The translations under genes and the position numbers were made by a program. From IMG/VR virus record IMGVR_UViG_3300027754_000259, positions 1 through 34,278 of that record: 34,278 nt of DNA, one strand, 5' to 3'. This document shows, one piece after another, positions 8,547 through 15,569 of the stretch (its first letter is position 1; every line of letters begins with the position of its first letter). The notes beneath the pieces are model-generated. The model was given only the letters and a program-made list of their open reading frames with translations, had not been told where the DNA came from and searched no databases. Source of the DNA: a virus.

Positions 8547-9089
8547 ATGAGTACAGCATTATTAATAAACGCATATAATCTTAAACAACTTTCTTTGATT
8601 CATGGAAATGTTGAAGATAGTATATTAACACCTACAATTAAGATAGTACAAGACACAATGATAGAACCTATTATAGGCACGTCTTTGTACACTAGAATAC
8701 TAGAAGGTATTGACCTAGATAATCTTAACGCTGATGAGGTTATTTTAATGGATAAGTATATTATTCCCGTAGTTGCTATGGGTTGTAATTTAGAGGCCGT
8801 TGTAATGACTACGTACCAAATTAGAAACAAAGCTACAGGAATAACAAACGACGAGTTTCTAAGGGGTGCAAGTGAAAGCGAAATAAATAGACTTCAGGAT
8901 TCATTTAGATCAAAATTTGAACACTATAGACAAAAATTAATACAATATTTAAAATATAATTCTGTTCTATATCCTGAATACTATCAATACTTTTCTAATC
9001 CTGACTCTTTTTATAGTTGTTTAACAGATGGCGGTGAAGGAATTAAACCAGACTTAGGTAAAACTAGAAGTAATATCTATTTTAAATGA
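8547..9089 (+). CDS. Head-tail connector (adaptor) protein
   Basis: This 180-aa, mostly helical protein begins one base after the portal stop. It carries the pattern of the Bacteroidota-phage head-tail connector family (I recall it as DUF6712): an N-terminal LIHGNVEDSILTPTIKIVQD helix, a TSLYTRILEG segment, and a long helical C-terminal half with charged residues. It would bind under the portal and close the packaged head. Its end overlaps the next start by four bases (ATGA), as expected for proteins made in matching amounts. Confidence 0.75.
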   Translation: MSTALLINAYNLKQLSLIHGNVEDSILTPTIKIVQDTMIEPIIGTSLYTRILEGIDLDNLNADEVILMDKYIIPVVAMGCNLEAVVMTTYQIRNKATGITNDEFLRGASESEINRLQDSFRSKFEHYRQKLIQYLKYNSVLYPEYYQYFSNPDSFYSCLTDGGEGIKPDLGKTRSNIYFK

Positions 9090-9715
9090 AGAAAACTTTA
9101 AATAATCTTAATACAGAACTACAAGCAATTGCAGACGCACACCTTCAGGTTAACACTTACTATTGGGGTGACTTTCTAAATGCTATAAACCAAGACAAGG
9201 CGGTTACTTACCCTTTAATGTGTTGCTTTGTTACAGGAAATAGTTTAGAAAAGGTTACTATTCCTGTTACTATTAATATAATTGTAGCTGATAAGTTTTT
9301 TAAGAATGGTCGACAAGGTAATTTAAACGATACTGAAAGTGATACTTTGCAAGTTGTTAGAGATGTTTACGAAGTTATTAGTAAAAGCCCTAGATGGCAA
9401 AACATTGGTAAGATAACGGGCGCAACGGCAAGTAAATTTCTAGAAAAGGGTGCAGATGAAAGCGCTGGATGGATTTTAGCAATATCATTTACAATATACG
9501 ATAATCAAAGTATTTGTAATTTACCTATGATGGGTTACGACTTTGAAACGTCTGCTAATATGCAAATGTGTGAAGACGTTATTATAATAAACTCAGATGG
9601 TTCATTTACCCATACGGCTGCAAGTGGTGACGTTTATACGCTTCCAGATACTACATACAATGTTTATGTAAATGGTAACTTAAATAGTACGTTCAATATT
9701 CCAACATTAAGCTAA
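9086..9715 (+). CDS. Neck/tail-completion protein with C-terminal add-on
   Basis: Residues 1 to about 150 resemble small neck or tail-terminator proteins: an N-terminal helix, a WGDFLNAINQDK segment, strands flanking a conserved central beta region (PVTINIIVADKF), and a long helix with VVRDVYEVISKSPRW. Residues about 165-209 form a separate beta segment with SDGSFTHT and a LPDTTYNVYVNG strand, of the kind used to attach fibres or decorate neck proteins. It is coupled to the connector (ATGA) and to the fibre-like gene after it (TAATG). The exact neck role is inferred from order. Confidence 0.62.
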   Translation: MKKTLNNLNTELQAIADAHLQVNTYYWGDFLNAINQDKAVTYPLMCCFVTGNSLEKVTIPVTINIIVADKFFKNGRQGNLNDTESDTLQVVRDVYEVISKSPRWQNIGKITGATASKFLEKGADESAGWILAISFTIYDNQSICNLPMMGYDFETSANMQMCEDVIIINSDGSFTHTAASGDVYTLPDTTYNVYVNGNLNSTFNIPTLS

Positions 9716-10305
9716 TGAAAAACTTTACAACCGACTTAGCATTTACAGAAGAACTTACAACGCTTGCAAGTGATGACACTATACTAGTAAGACAAACTAG
9801 TCAAAGCAAAAAGAATACAGAGATAAGTGTAAGTAATTTCTTTGAGTCAAATATAACTCCACATATAGCTTTATTAGATACAACTATTCAAACCATTGCC
9901 GTTGCACACACTCCACAAGTAATTACATTTAATACTTTAGATTTTGCGGCTAAAATAGCACAAACTTCTAGTTCTAGGTTTACAGTTTTAGAAGGTGGTA
10001 ATTTTATAGCTAATATTTCAGCACAAACAGAACTTTCTAGTGGTGCTAATAAATTACTAGATATTTGGATAAAAGTAAACGGAACTAATTTAGCTAACTC
10101 AAATAGTAAGATTAGAGTTGCAAATGGTAACGATCAGAAAAGGTTAACTATTTCAATACCATTCACTTTAAACGCTAATGATTACGTTGAATTATGGATG
10201 AGTGGTAATGATGTACATTTACGATTATTAGCAACGGGAGTAGAAACAACACCTGACAGACCCGCAACTCCAAGTATTTTTTTAACAATAGATAAATTAC
10301 CGTAA
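9715..10305 (+). CDS. Virion fibre/head-spike protein with C1q/TNF-like C-terminal domain
   Basis: A 196-aa protein in two parts. Residues 1-45 form a short attachment segment (FTEELTTLASDDTILVRQ). Residues about 65-196 have the strand pattern of a C1q/TNF-type jelly roll, with alternating hydrophobic strands, a FIANISAQTELSSG segment, a DIWIKVNG strand and an ANDYVELWMSG strand near the end. Such domains trimerise and often bind receptors at fibre tips. It lies between the neck protein and the long fibre gene. No enzyme motif is seen. The domain call is by eye, and a structure prediction would decide it. Confidence 0.6.
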   Translation: MKNFTTDLAFTEELTTLASDDTILVRQTSQSKKNTEISVSNFFESNITPHIALLDTTIQTIAVAHTPQVITFNTLDFAAKIAQTSSSRFTVLEGGNFIANISAQTELSSGANKLLDIWIKVNGTNLANSNSKIRVANGNDQKRLTISIPFTLNANDYVELWMSGNDVHLRLLATGVETTPDRPATPSIFLTIDKLP

Positions 10306-10323
10306 AAATTAAATAATTATTAA

Positions 10324-10331
10324 TATCTTTA
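10324..10331 (+). promoter_or_regulatory. Late-type promoter -7 element (TATCTTTA), leaderless start
   Basis: TATCTTTA is followed by four bases and the ATG at 10336, the same geometry as at 3745, 6421 and 24485. The 30-base spacer after the preceding gene holds nothing else, and no TTG occurs at -33 distance. It would give the fibre and lysis genes their own transcript. Confidence 0.48.
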
Positions 10332-10335
10332 TACT

Positions 10336-12057
10336 ATGGCGAATAACATTAATATAACATTTAGCAAGGCAGATATGGGTCTTGAAAATGTGGATAACAC
10401 TTCTGACTTAAACAAACCAATATCTACAGCTACGCAAACGGCATTAGATGATAAGGTAGATAAAGAAGCTGGAAGCCGTTTAATAACTAGCGCTGAAGCT
10501 ACATTGTTGGGTAATACTAGTGGAACGAATACAGGCGACCAAGACCTTCAGAGCGTTGTAACTGCTGGAAACACTACAGATACAGATATTCAATTTGGGG
10601 ACGGTGTTGGTGTGTTATTAAATAATACTTCAAGACTTAGAGAGGGGACAATTGACTCAGGTGCTGGCGGTGGTATTGCTCAAATTTGCGCAGTTGGTTA
10701 CGAGCTGAAGTGGGAAGCTGGCAGTCAGTATGTAATGGACGGTAACGGTGTTTTAATAAGAGAGGTTAACCATAAATTTACAAGTATTCCAGACGCAAAT
10801 AATGACAATTCACAAGGCTTTTATGCTGGCTCACGTTGGATATTAGATAATGGAGATTTATATATTTGCACAGATTCAACAATAGCTAATGCTGTTTGGG
10901 AATTACAAACTATTGACACCGTGCCAACAGATGGAAGTGTTAAAGCTGTAGAATCTAACGGGGTCTTTGACGCTTTAGCAGATAAAGTTGATAAGGTTGC
11001 AGGGGAAAGACTTATAACAAGTGCAGAAAGTACGCTATTAGGCAATACTTCAGGAACGAATACGGGAGACCAAACACTAGGTTCTTTAAATGCTGAAGAT
11101 TTAGCTAATAAAGCAACTAATTTTACAACTGTAAATGATACACTCTATCCAAGTGTTAAAGCGGTTGATGACCATATAAATAGTAAACTTGTTGGGCTTT
11201 GGGATGACAGAGGTTCTTATGATGCTTCAGTTAATTTATTTCCTTCAAGTGGGGGTAGTGGCACAGCAGGATCTATAATGAAGGGTGATATATGGACTAT
11301 TAACGTACAAGGTACTTTAGGTGGTACTGTTATGCACGTTGGTGATACGGTTAGAGCTTTAATAGATTCACCAGCTCAAACTGCAGCAAATTGGGCTTTA
11401 CTAGAAAGTGCTATAGGTTACGTTCCTGAAAATGTTACCAATAAAGTTACTACTTTTAGCGGTAATACTACTTCAGATATTAAATATCCAAGTGTTAAAG
11501 CAATTGTAGATAATTATACTAGTTCAAATATTAAAACTATTCTAGGAATTACAACATTAAGCGGAAGTAATACAGGAGACCAAGACTTAAGCGGTTACCA
11601 AGCTACATTAACGGCCACAAACTTAAAGACTTTAGTGGATACTTTTGCAGCTACTACTACGCCTGTAGACGCTGATGTTGTACCGATTACTAATAGTGCA
11701 GGAACGACAACAAAAAAGCTATCATGGTCTAATTTTAAGAGTACTTTACTAGCTTATTTTGATACTATTTTCCCAAGAATAACAGCAGCTACAACGGGGT
11801 CTGTAATTTCGTTCAATGTTCCAGTTGTATGGAATACTCCCGCAAGTCCTTCAAGTTCAAATTTAACAGACGATTTAACGAATGCTAAGATTGGATATAT
11901 TCAAAAGATATACCATAACAAGGCAACCGCTCCGACTGTTCCAGCTGGGTGGGTTTTGATTGGAACTGGAACTTACACGACATCGACTTTGAATATTATA
12001 TTCGCTGAATGGGTGAGTAGCACAAGAGTTGAATATTGGATTGTAAAACCAGCATAA
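10336..12057 (+). CDS. Tail/head fibre protein with repeated shaft modules
   Basis: This 573-aa protein is built of phage-fibre repeats. The N-terminus has GLENVDNTSDLNKPIS, a hallmark of fibre shafts. A block ending LLGNTSGTNTGDQ appears around residues 52-71 and 228-247, and a shorter SGSNTGDQDLSGY copy around 408-420. YPSVKA units occur near residues 271 and 384, joined to ALDDKVDK-type coiled segments. The last 100 residues form a distinct head with SWSNFKSTLLAYFD and a WVLIGTGTY strand, probably the receptor-binding tip. It is followed after one base by another receptor-type gene. Trimeric fibre is the expected form. Confidence 0.85.
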   Translation: MANNINITFSKADMGLENVDNTSDLNKPISTATQTALDDKVDKEAGSRLITSAEATLLGNTSGTNTGDQDLQSVVTAGNTTDTDIQFGDGVGVLLNNTSRLREGTIDSGAGGGIAQICAVGYELKWEAGSQYVMDGNGVLIREVNHKFTSIPDANNDNSQGFYAGSRWILDNGDLYICTDSTIANAVWELQTIDTVPTDGSVKAVESNGVFDALADKVDKVAGERLITSAESTLLGNTSGTNTGDQTLGSLNAEDLANKATNFTTVNDTLYPSVKAVDDHINSKLVGLWDDRGSYDASVNLFPSSGGSGTAGSIMKGDIWTINVQGTLGGTVMHVGDTVRALIDSPAQTAANWALLESAIGYVPENVTNKVTTFSGNTTSDIKYPSVKAIVDNYTSSNIKTILGITTLSGSNTGDQDLSGYQATLTATNLKTLVDTFAATTTPVDADVVPITNSAGTTTKKLSWSNFKSTLLAYFDTIFPRITAATTGSVISFNVPVVWNTPASPSSSNLTDDLTNAKIGYIQKIYHNKATAPTVPAGWVLIGTGTYTTSTLNIIFAEWVSSTRVEYWIVKPA

Positions 12058-12058
12058 T

Positions 12059-12841
12059 ATGAGTTACTACCATCATTTAATTAAAAGCGCAGTAGTGCCA
12101 GCTTACGGCCCGTTAACTACTGCATGGATAGCGGCAACGTCTGAAACTGATACCACTATAATAGGAGCTTTAAACACCTTAGAAACAGACTTAACAACTT
12201 ACGGTTTAACTGCTAAGATTAAGGCTTTATATCCTATGGTTGGTGGAACTGCTGCAAAACATAAGTTTAACTTCATGGATGCAAGGGATTTAGATGCTGC
12301 ATTTAGATTGACTTTCAATGGAGGTTGGACTCACGCAAGTACGGGAGCAACTCCGAATGGAACAAACGCTTATGCTAATACTTATTTAAACCCATTTAAT
12401 TATGGACAAAATGATTTTTCATTTGGTTGTTATTTAAGGACAACTGCGTCTTATGGTTGTTATATTGGCGCACTTGCTACTTATAGAAACTATCTTTTGC
12501 CAATTGGGACAATTTATTATGCTCAGATAAATTCATCTAATTATGCAAGTGCTGGAATTACATCAGCGCAAACAACTAAACTTCACATAATTTCAAGAAC
12601 AACATCTGCAACAGCAAGCACTTATATTAACGGAACATTATTGTTCAATGACAATGTTGTAAGTGATGGTAAAACTAATCGTAATATGTATATAGGTGCT
12701 TTAAATGGGAGCGGAGCAGAGTATTTCTCCAGTAATGAGCAAGCGTTTACATTTATTGCTGATGGGTTAAGTCCAACAGATGTTACCAATCTTACAAATA
12801 CCGTACAAGCATTCCAAACAACACTTTCAAGAAACGTTTAA
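12059..12841 (+). CDS. Receptor-binding-type virion protein, concanavalin-like fold suspected
   Basis: A 260-aa protein rich in Thr, Tyr and Asn. A helical N-terminal segment (ALNTLETDLTTYGLTAKIKA) is followed by YPMVGGTAAKHKFNF and DARDLDAAFRLTFNGGW, a motif I associate with fibre-associated proteins of Bacteroidota phages. Residues about 110-235 read like a LamG/concanavalin-type beta sandwich (FGCYLRT, STYINGTLLFND, MYIGALNG). Such domains usually bind glycans, which would suit host recognition. It sits one base after the long fibre gene. The fold is inferred, and a chaperone or tip role is also possible. Confidence 0.65.
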   Translation: MSYYHHLIKSAVVPAYGPLTTAWIAATSETDTTIIGALNTLETDLTTYGLTAKIKALYPMVGGTAAKHKFNFMDARDLDAAFRLTFNGGWTHASTGATPNGTNAYANTYLNPFNYGQNDFSFGCYLRTTASYGCYIGALATYRNYLLPIGTIYYAQINSSNYASAGITSAQTTKLHIISRTTSATASTYINGTLLFNDNVVSDGKTNRNMYIGALNGSGAEYFSSNEQAFTFIADGLSPTDVTNLTNTVQAFQTTLSRNV

Positions 12842-12844
12842 TTT

Positions 12845-13093
12845 ATGAAACTAACAGACATAACACAAGCAGAATGGACTACCTATGTAGGTCTATTGAC
12901 TATTGAGCAAAAAGACTTAATAGTTGGAAAACAATATACTACGGATTCTTATTTCAATCCTATTCAGGACCTAAACGATAACTGGGTAATATCTATTGAA
13001 GAGATGGAATATTGCACAAATGTAGATTATCTTTGGGTTAAGAATTTAGATTTAATTATATATGATCCAAAGGTTCAGGTAAACCCTTTTTAA
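12845..13093 (+). CDS. Small acidic protein of unknown function, 82 aa
   Basis: An 82-aa acidic protein with no hydrophobic segment and no motif I recognise. It contains VGLLTIEQKDLIVGKQYTTD in the first half and repeated Trp/Tyr in the second. It lies between receptor-type and membrane-protein genes, three bases after the former, so it is made with the fibre and lysis genes. Similar small proteins often follow fibre genes, where some act as fibre chaperones. That is only a suggestion here. Confidence 0.6.
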   Translation: MKLTDITQAEWTTYVGLLTIEQKDLIVGKQYTTDSYFNPIQDLNDNWVISIEEMEYCTNVDYLWVKNLDLIIYDPKVQVNPF

Positions 13094-13096
13094 GAT

Positions 13097-13777
13097 ATGG
13101 AGTTTATAAAGTACATTACACAGTCTAACTTACCACCTTACTTGCTATTCTTTGCAATTATATTACTAGGTGCGATGTACTTTTTTAGGAAGCCAATAAG
13201 CACAATCTTAACAAATATAAAGTTTAAGAAAACTATTGAGAAAGATATTATAGATTTAAAAAGTCATGATATATTCAACACACTAGAAAGGGTTAAGAAT
13301 GAAGCTATGTTTTTAAAGTTTTATTCACATGGCAAATATGATGCTACTAAGTCGAGAATGTCATGCGATTTCGTTAGTTTTAAATGTGATGTTTGCTATG
13401 AAAAGTTTAATGAGTTTTTAGATAACGACTTTACAAAGGTAAGTAGTGATGAGTTAAAGAGAATGATACTAGCTGCTATGTGGGGAATGCACGCTGAATA
13501 TGTTAAGCAAATTAAAGCGCATTGGAGCGATAGAGGTATAGACAAAGCAGATATTGACTATGTCATTCAATTGTTTGAGAAGTTTAGGCACGATGTAATT
13601 GTAAGCTTTCAACACAGAATAGATGCTATATTTTCGTGTGAACATTATATGACTAACTTTGATAAGATACTAGCTTGTTATAACATATTTTCATTCGGCA
13701 TTGATTTACTGCCAAAGGACTTACAAGACACGTTTGAGAATGTTAACGGAAAATTTTACGATATAAAATACAATTAA
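13097..13777 (+). CDS. Single-pass membrane protein, 226 aa, near lysis genes
   Basis: Residues about 12-30 form one transmembrane helix (PPYLLFFAIILLGAMYFF). After it comes a basic stretch and a long, mostly helical soluble domain with five cysteines (for example SFKCDVCYEKF near 90 and IFSCEHYM near 180). The protein lies three bases after the previous gene and one base before the holin-like gene. Its place suggests a lysis accessory or membrane-anchored late protein, but it lacks the features of a known spanin. Function is unknown. Confidence 0.65.
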   Translation: MEFIKYITQSNLPPYLLFFAIILLGAMYFFRKPISTILTNIKFKKTIEKDIIDLKSHDIFNTLERVKNEAMFLKFYSHGKYDATKSRMSCDFVSFKCDVCYEKFNEFLDNDFTKVSSDELKRMILAAMWGMHAEYVKQIKAHWSDRGIDKADIDYVIQLFEKFRHDVIVSFQHRIDAIFSCEHYMTNFDKILACYNIFSFGIDLLPKDLQDTFENVNGKFYDIKYN

Positions 13778-13778
13778 T

Positions 13779-13967
13779 ATGAGAGAATTAAAAAAAAGAT
13801 GGAATAGCGAAACACCTCACTTCTTTAAGAAGTTAATCCACGCTGGTATAGTAGTTGGTTTAGTTGGTGGTGCATTAGTTACGTTTCCTGTAACTGCTTC
13901 AGTTGGTGCGGTGTTAGTTACAATAGGAGCAACTGCTGCGACAATTTCTAAGCTTACTAAAATATGA
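13779..13967 (+). CDS. Holin-like small membrane protein
   Basis: A 62-aa protein with a basic N-terminus (RELKKRWNSETPHFFKK) followed by two closely spaced hydrophobic stretches rich in Gly, Val and Ala (about 21-37 and 40-57), ending in Lys. Size, charge distribution and position directly upstream of the endolysin fit a holin that permits endolysin release. Similar KxW-TPxFFKK proteins precede lysozymes in other Bacteroidota phages. It overlaps the lysozyme start by four bases (ATGA). Two short helices would make it a class II-type holin. Confidence 0.72.
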   Translation: MRELKKRWNSETPHFFKKLIHAGIVVGLVGGALVTFPVTASVGAVLVTIGATAATISKLTKI

Positions 13968-14401
13968 AGGTTTCACAAAACGGTATTCAATTGATCAAAG
14001 ATTTTGAAGGGTGCAAATTGAAAGCTTATAAATGCCCTGCTGGTGTTTGGACTATAGGTTATGGTTCAACTTACTACTTAGATGGTAGTAAGGTGTTCAT
14101 GGGTCAAAAGATTAGCCAAATAGAAGCTGATATGCTAATGCTAAAACTATTGCCAAAATACGAAGCCACAGTAATCAAAAACATAAAGGTTATTTTAAAT
14201 CAAAACCAATTTGATGCTTTAGTTTCTTTCTGTTGGAACTGTGGTAGCTCACAAGCTTTATTTAGATTAGTAAACCAAAAAGCTACAGATGAGGTTATTT
14301 ATGATTGGTGGATTAATCACTACGTTACAGGTGGAGGTAAGTTACTACAAGGCTTAATTAATAGAAGACGTAAAGAAGCTGATTTGTTTATTAAAAAATA
14401 A
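13964..14401 (+). CDS. Endolysin, GH24 (T4-type) lysozyme
   Basis: The 145-aa product has the GH24 signature: FEGCKLKAYKCPAGVWTIGYG at residues 14-34. By spacing to T4 lysozyme (Glu11/Asp20/Thr26), the catalytic triad is Glu15, Cys24 and Thr30. Cys in place of Asp is common in this subfamily. The His usual after IGYG is replaced by Ser35. The C-terminal half has the conserved NQFDALVSFCWNCG helix and NRRRKEADLF end. It hydrolyses peptidoglycan glycosidic bonds at lysis. There is no signal peptide or SAR helix, so it depends on the holin upstream. Complete length for the family. Confidence 0.94.
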   Translation: MKVSQNGIQLIKDFEGCKLKAYKCPAGVWTIGYGSTYYLDGSKVFMGQKISQIEADMLMLKLLPKYEATVIKNIKVILNQNQFDALVSFCWNCGSSQALFRLVNQKATDEVIYDWWINHYVTGGGKLLQGLINRRRKEADLFIKK

Positions 14402-14413
14402 TTACTATATTTA
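14384..14413 (+). promoter_or_regulatory. Promoter (TTG-N19-TATATTTA) at the end of the lysozyme gene
   Basis: TTG at 14384-14386 and TATATTTA at 14406-14413 are separated by 19 bases, the favoured Bacteroidota sigma-A spacing. The -33 part lies within the last codons of the lysozyme gene. Transcription would start around 14417 and produce the structured RNA described next. Confidence 0.5.
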
Positions 14414-14490
14414 CATGGGTTTTTCATAATTTCCCGTGTGTTTGGTTAGGTAAATTAACGCTATAGGCTCCACGCTTATAGCGTTTCTTA
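14414..14490 (+). ncRNA. Putative small RNA or double-hairpin terminator downstream of lysis genes
   Basis: Hairpin A pairs CATGGG (14414-14419) with CCCGTG (14433-14438), 6 bp with one G-U. Hairpin B pairs AACGCTATA (14457-14465) with TATAGCGTT (14477-14485), a perfect 9-bp stem with an 11-nt loop, followed by the short tract TTTCTT. With the promoter at 14384-14413 this could be a stand-alone RNA of about 70-75 nt. Alternatively hairpin B alone ends the late transcript; its U-tract is weak. A four-codon ORF (ATG at 14415) is present and probably meaningless. Confidence 0.4.
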
Positions 14491-14500
14491 GTTAATACAC

Positions 14501-14521
14501 TATTTAGAATCAATATAAATA
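14501..14521. promoter_or_regulatory. 21-bp palindromic motif, copy 3
   Basis: TATTTAGAATCAATATAAATA matches copy 1 (3697-3717) at 19 of 21 positions. It lies 21 bases upstream of the TTG of the early promoter (14543). Extended by one base on each side, it forms CTATTTA (14500-14506) and TAAATAG (14516-14522). An activator or repressor site for early genes is possible. Confidence 0.45.
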
Positions 14522-14542
14522 GTAATTATTTTATAATAAAGT

Positions 14543-14572
14543 TTGTTATAGTCAATATTATAACTAACTTTG
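14543..14572 (+). promoter_or_regulatory. Early promoter (TTG-N19-TAACTTTG)
   Basis: TTG at 14543-14545 and TAACTTTG at 14565-14572 with a 19-base spacer form a near-ideal Bacteroidota housekeeping promoter. It stands in the 206-base gap between lysis and early genes and should drive the operon from 14608 towards 19595. A perfect dyad, ACGTC-AATAA-GACGT (14575-14589), lies exactly at the expected start site. It could be an operator or a 5' stabilising hairpin. Confidence 0.75.
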
Positions 14573-14607
14573 AAACGTCAATAAGACGTAATTAAAAACT
14601 AAAAATT

Positions 14608-14775
14608 ATGAAAGTTACAAAAAACCACACAGCAAGAACATTCACTTTGAGAAACGAAACAGCAAAGTACAGAACAATTAGAATGAGTAAACAAGAATTC
14701 AATTCTGCAACTTATTGGACTGAGAATGATTGGAAACAATTTTTAAAAACAGATGAGTATTATAAAGTTAAATAA
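14608..14775 (+). CDS. Small basic early protein, 55 aa
   Basis: The ORF encodes 55 aa, starting MKVTKNHTARTF and ending DEYYKVK. It is basic in the first half, with Trp/Tyr-rich helix-like sequence (YWTENDWKQFL) in the second. It is the first gene behind the early promoter, with a leader of about 30 bases ending in an A-rich stretch identical over 20 bases (14594-14613) to that of the next gene (14775-14794). First-position early genes often act on the host, but no function can be assigned. Confidence 0.62.
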   Translation: MKVTKNHTARTFTLRNETAKYRTIRMSKQEFNSATYWTENDWKQFLKTDEYYKVK

Positions 14776-14788
14776 AAAACTAAAAATT

Positions 14789-14929
14789 ATGAAAAAAGAA
14801 AACACGTACATCGCACCTCCATTAGGTATCTGTATTAAATGGTGGAAATCAAAAGGACAAGCAGAAGCTACAACGGGAAGTTTCAACTATGAATTGTACC
14901 TACAGTATTTAAAAGCAATAAACAAATAA
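14789..14929 (+). CDS. Small early protein, 46 aa
   Basis: The ORF encodes 46 aa beginning MKKENTYIAPPLGI, with a Trp-Trp-Lys in the middle and a C-terminal helix (YELYLQYLKAINK). It shares its start-codon leader exactly with the previous gene, which supports real translation of both. The next ATG follows after two bases. No family is recognised. Confidence 0.6.
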   Translation: MKKENTYIAPPLGICIKWWKSKGQAEATTGSFNYELYLQYLKAINK

Positions 14930-14931
14930 TT

Positions 14932-15150
14932 ATGAAAAGCAGAGCAAACACAACCTACGTTAATTATATGGACGTAGAATTAGAAGTAGAATATGAAGAT
15001 ACCTACGACAATAGATTTCCTGAAGATGGACAAACGATCTATGTTCACCGAGTATATTGTGCGGGTGTTAACATTACAGGTCTATTTGATGTAGACAAAG
15101 GACAGATGAGATACGATTTAATTAACCTTTATTTAGAATTAACGACATGA
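14932..15150 (+). CDS. Hypothetical acidic protein, 72 aa
   Basis: A 72-aa acidic protein, probably a small beta domain (MDVELEVEYEDTY, then QTIYVHRVYCAGVNITGLF). Proteins of this type, with a YxDVxLEVEYxY opening, are frequent in phage early regions, but I know no function. The stop overlaps the next start (ATGA at 15147-15150). Confidence 0.62.
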   Translation: MKSRANTTYVNYMDVELEVEYEDTYDNRFPEDGQTIYVHRVYCAGVNITGLFDVDKGQMRYDLINLYLELTT

Positions 15151-15398
15151 AAAATTTAAACGACTTAATGCAGTTAACTGCTGAAATGATGCAGACAGAA
15201 GGTGAAAGCCATAAATTTTTTATTAATTTTTTCGGACACGTTCAAAAAATGGATATTAGATATTATAAAAATGGATGGAGTGCCGACTCAAATTTAAAAC
15301 CTATTGAAAAAAGCGCTTGCTTTAACAATCCTGAACAAATTGAAGAATTATATTGGTGGTTTAAAATATTATTAAAAAGTAATAACTATGAAAATTGA
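15147..15398 (+). CDS. Hypothetical protein, 83 aa
   Basis: The 83-aa product has a helical N-terminus (NLNDLMQLTAEMMQTEGES) followed by an aromatic-rich segment (FFINFFGHVQKMDIRYYKNGW) and a C-terminal helix (EELYWWFKILL). It looks like a small alpha/beta protein without membrane segments. It overlaps its neighbours by 4 and 11 bases. No function is recognised. Confidence 0.6.
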   Translation: MKNLNDLMQLTAEMMQTEGESHKFFINFFGHVQKMDIRYYKNGWSADSNLKPIEKSACFNNPEQIEELYWWFKILLKSNNYEN

Positions 15399-15567
15399 AA
15401 TGAATGAAGGTTTTGAAATCACAGAAGAGATTATCAAAATAGCGAACGGTTATGATTTCTATACATCGTATATTGATAACTACGGACAGATGATGGAAGC
15501 TAAAGAAAAAAATACAAAAATAATAATCACGTTAAATAATTTAGGAGTTAAAACTTTAAAAAGATAA
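15388..15567 (+). CDS. Small acidic protein, 59 aa
   Basis: The ORF encodes 59 aa, beginning MKIEMNEGFEITEE and ending LNNLGVKTLKR. It overlaps the previous gene by 11 bases, and the ERF gene starts two bases after it. Its place directly before the annealing protein suggests shared expression, but no motif is visible. Confidence 0.55.
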   Translation: MKIEMNEGFEITEEIIKIANGYDFYTSYIDNYGQMMEAKEKNTKIIITLNNLGVKTLKR

Positions 15568-15569
15568 TC

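Noticed and set aside
15130-15142. Fourth copy of the 21-bp palindrome
   Set aside because: Only the left 13 bases match, the position is inside a gene, and there is no promoter next to it.
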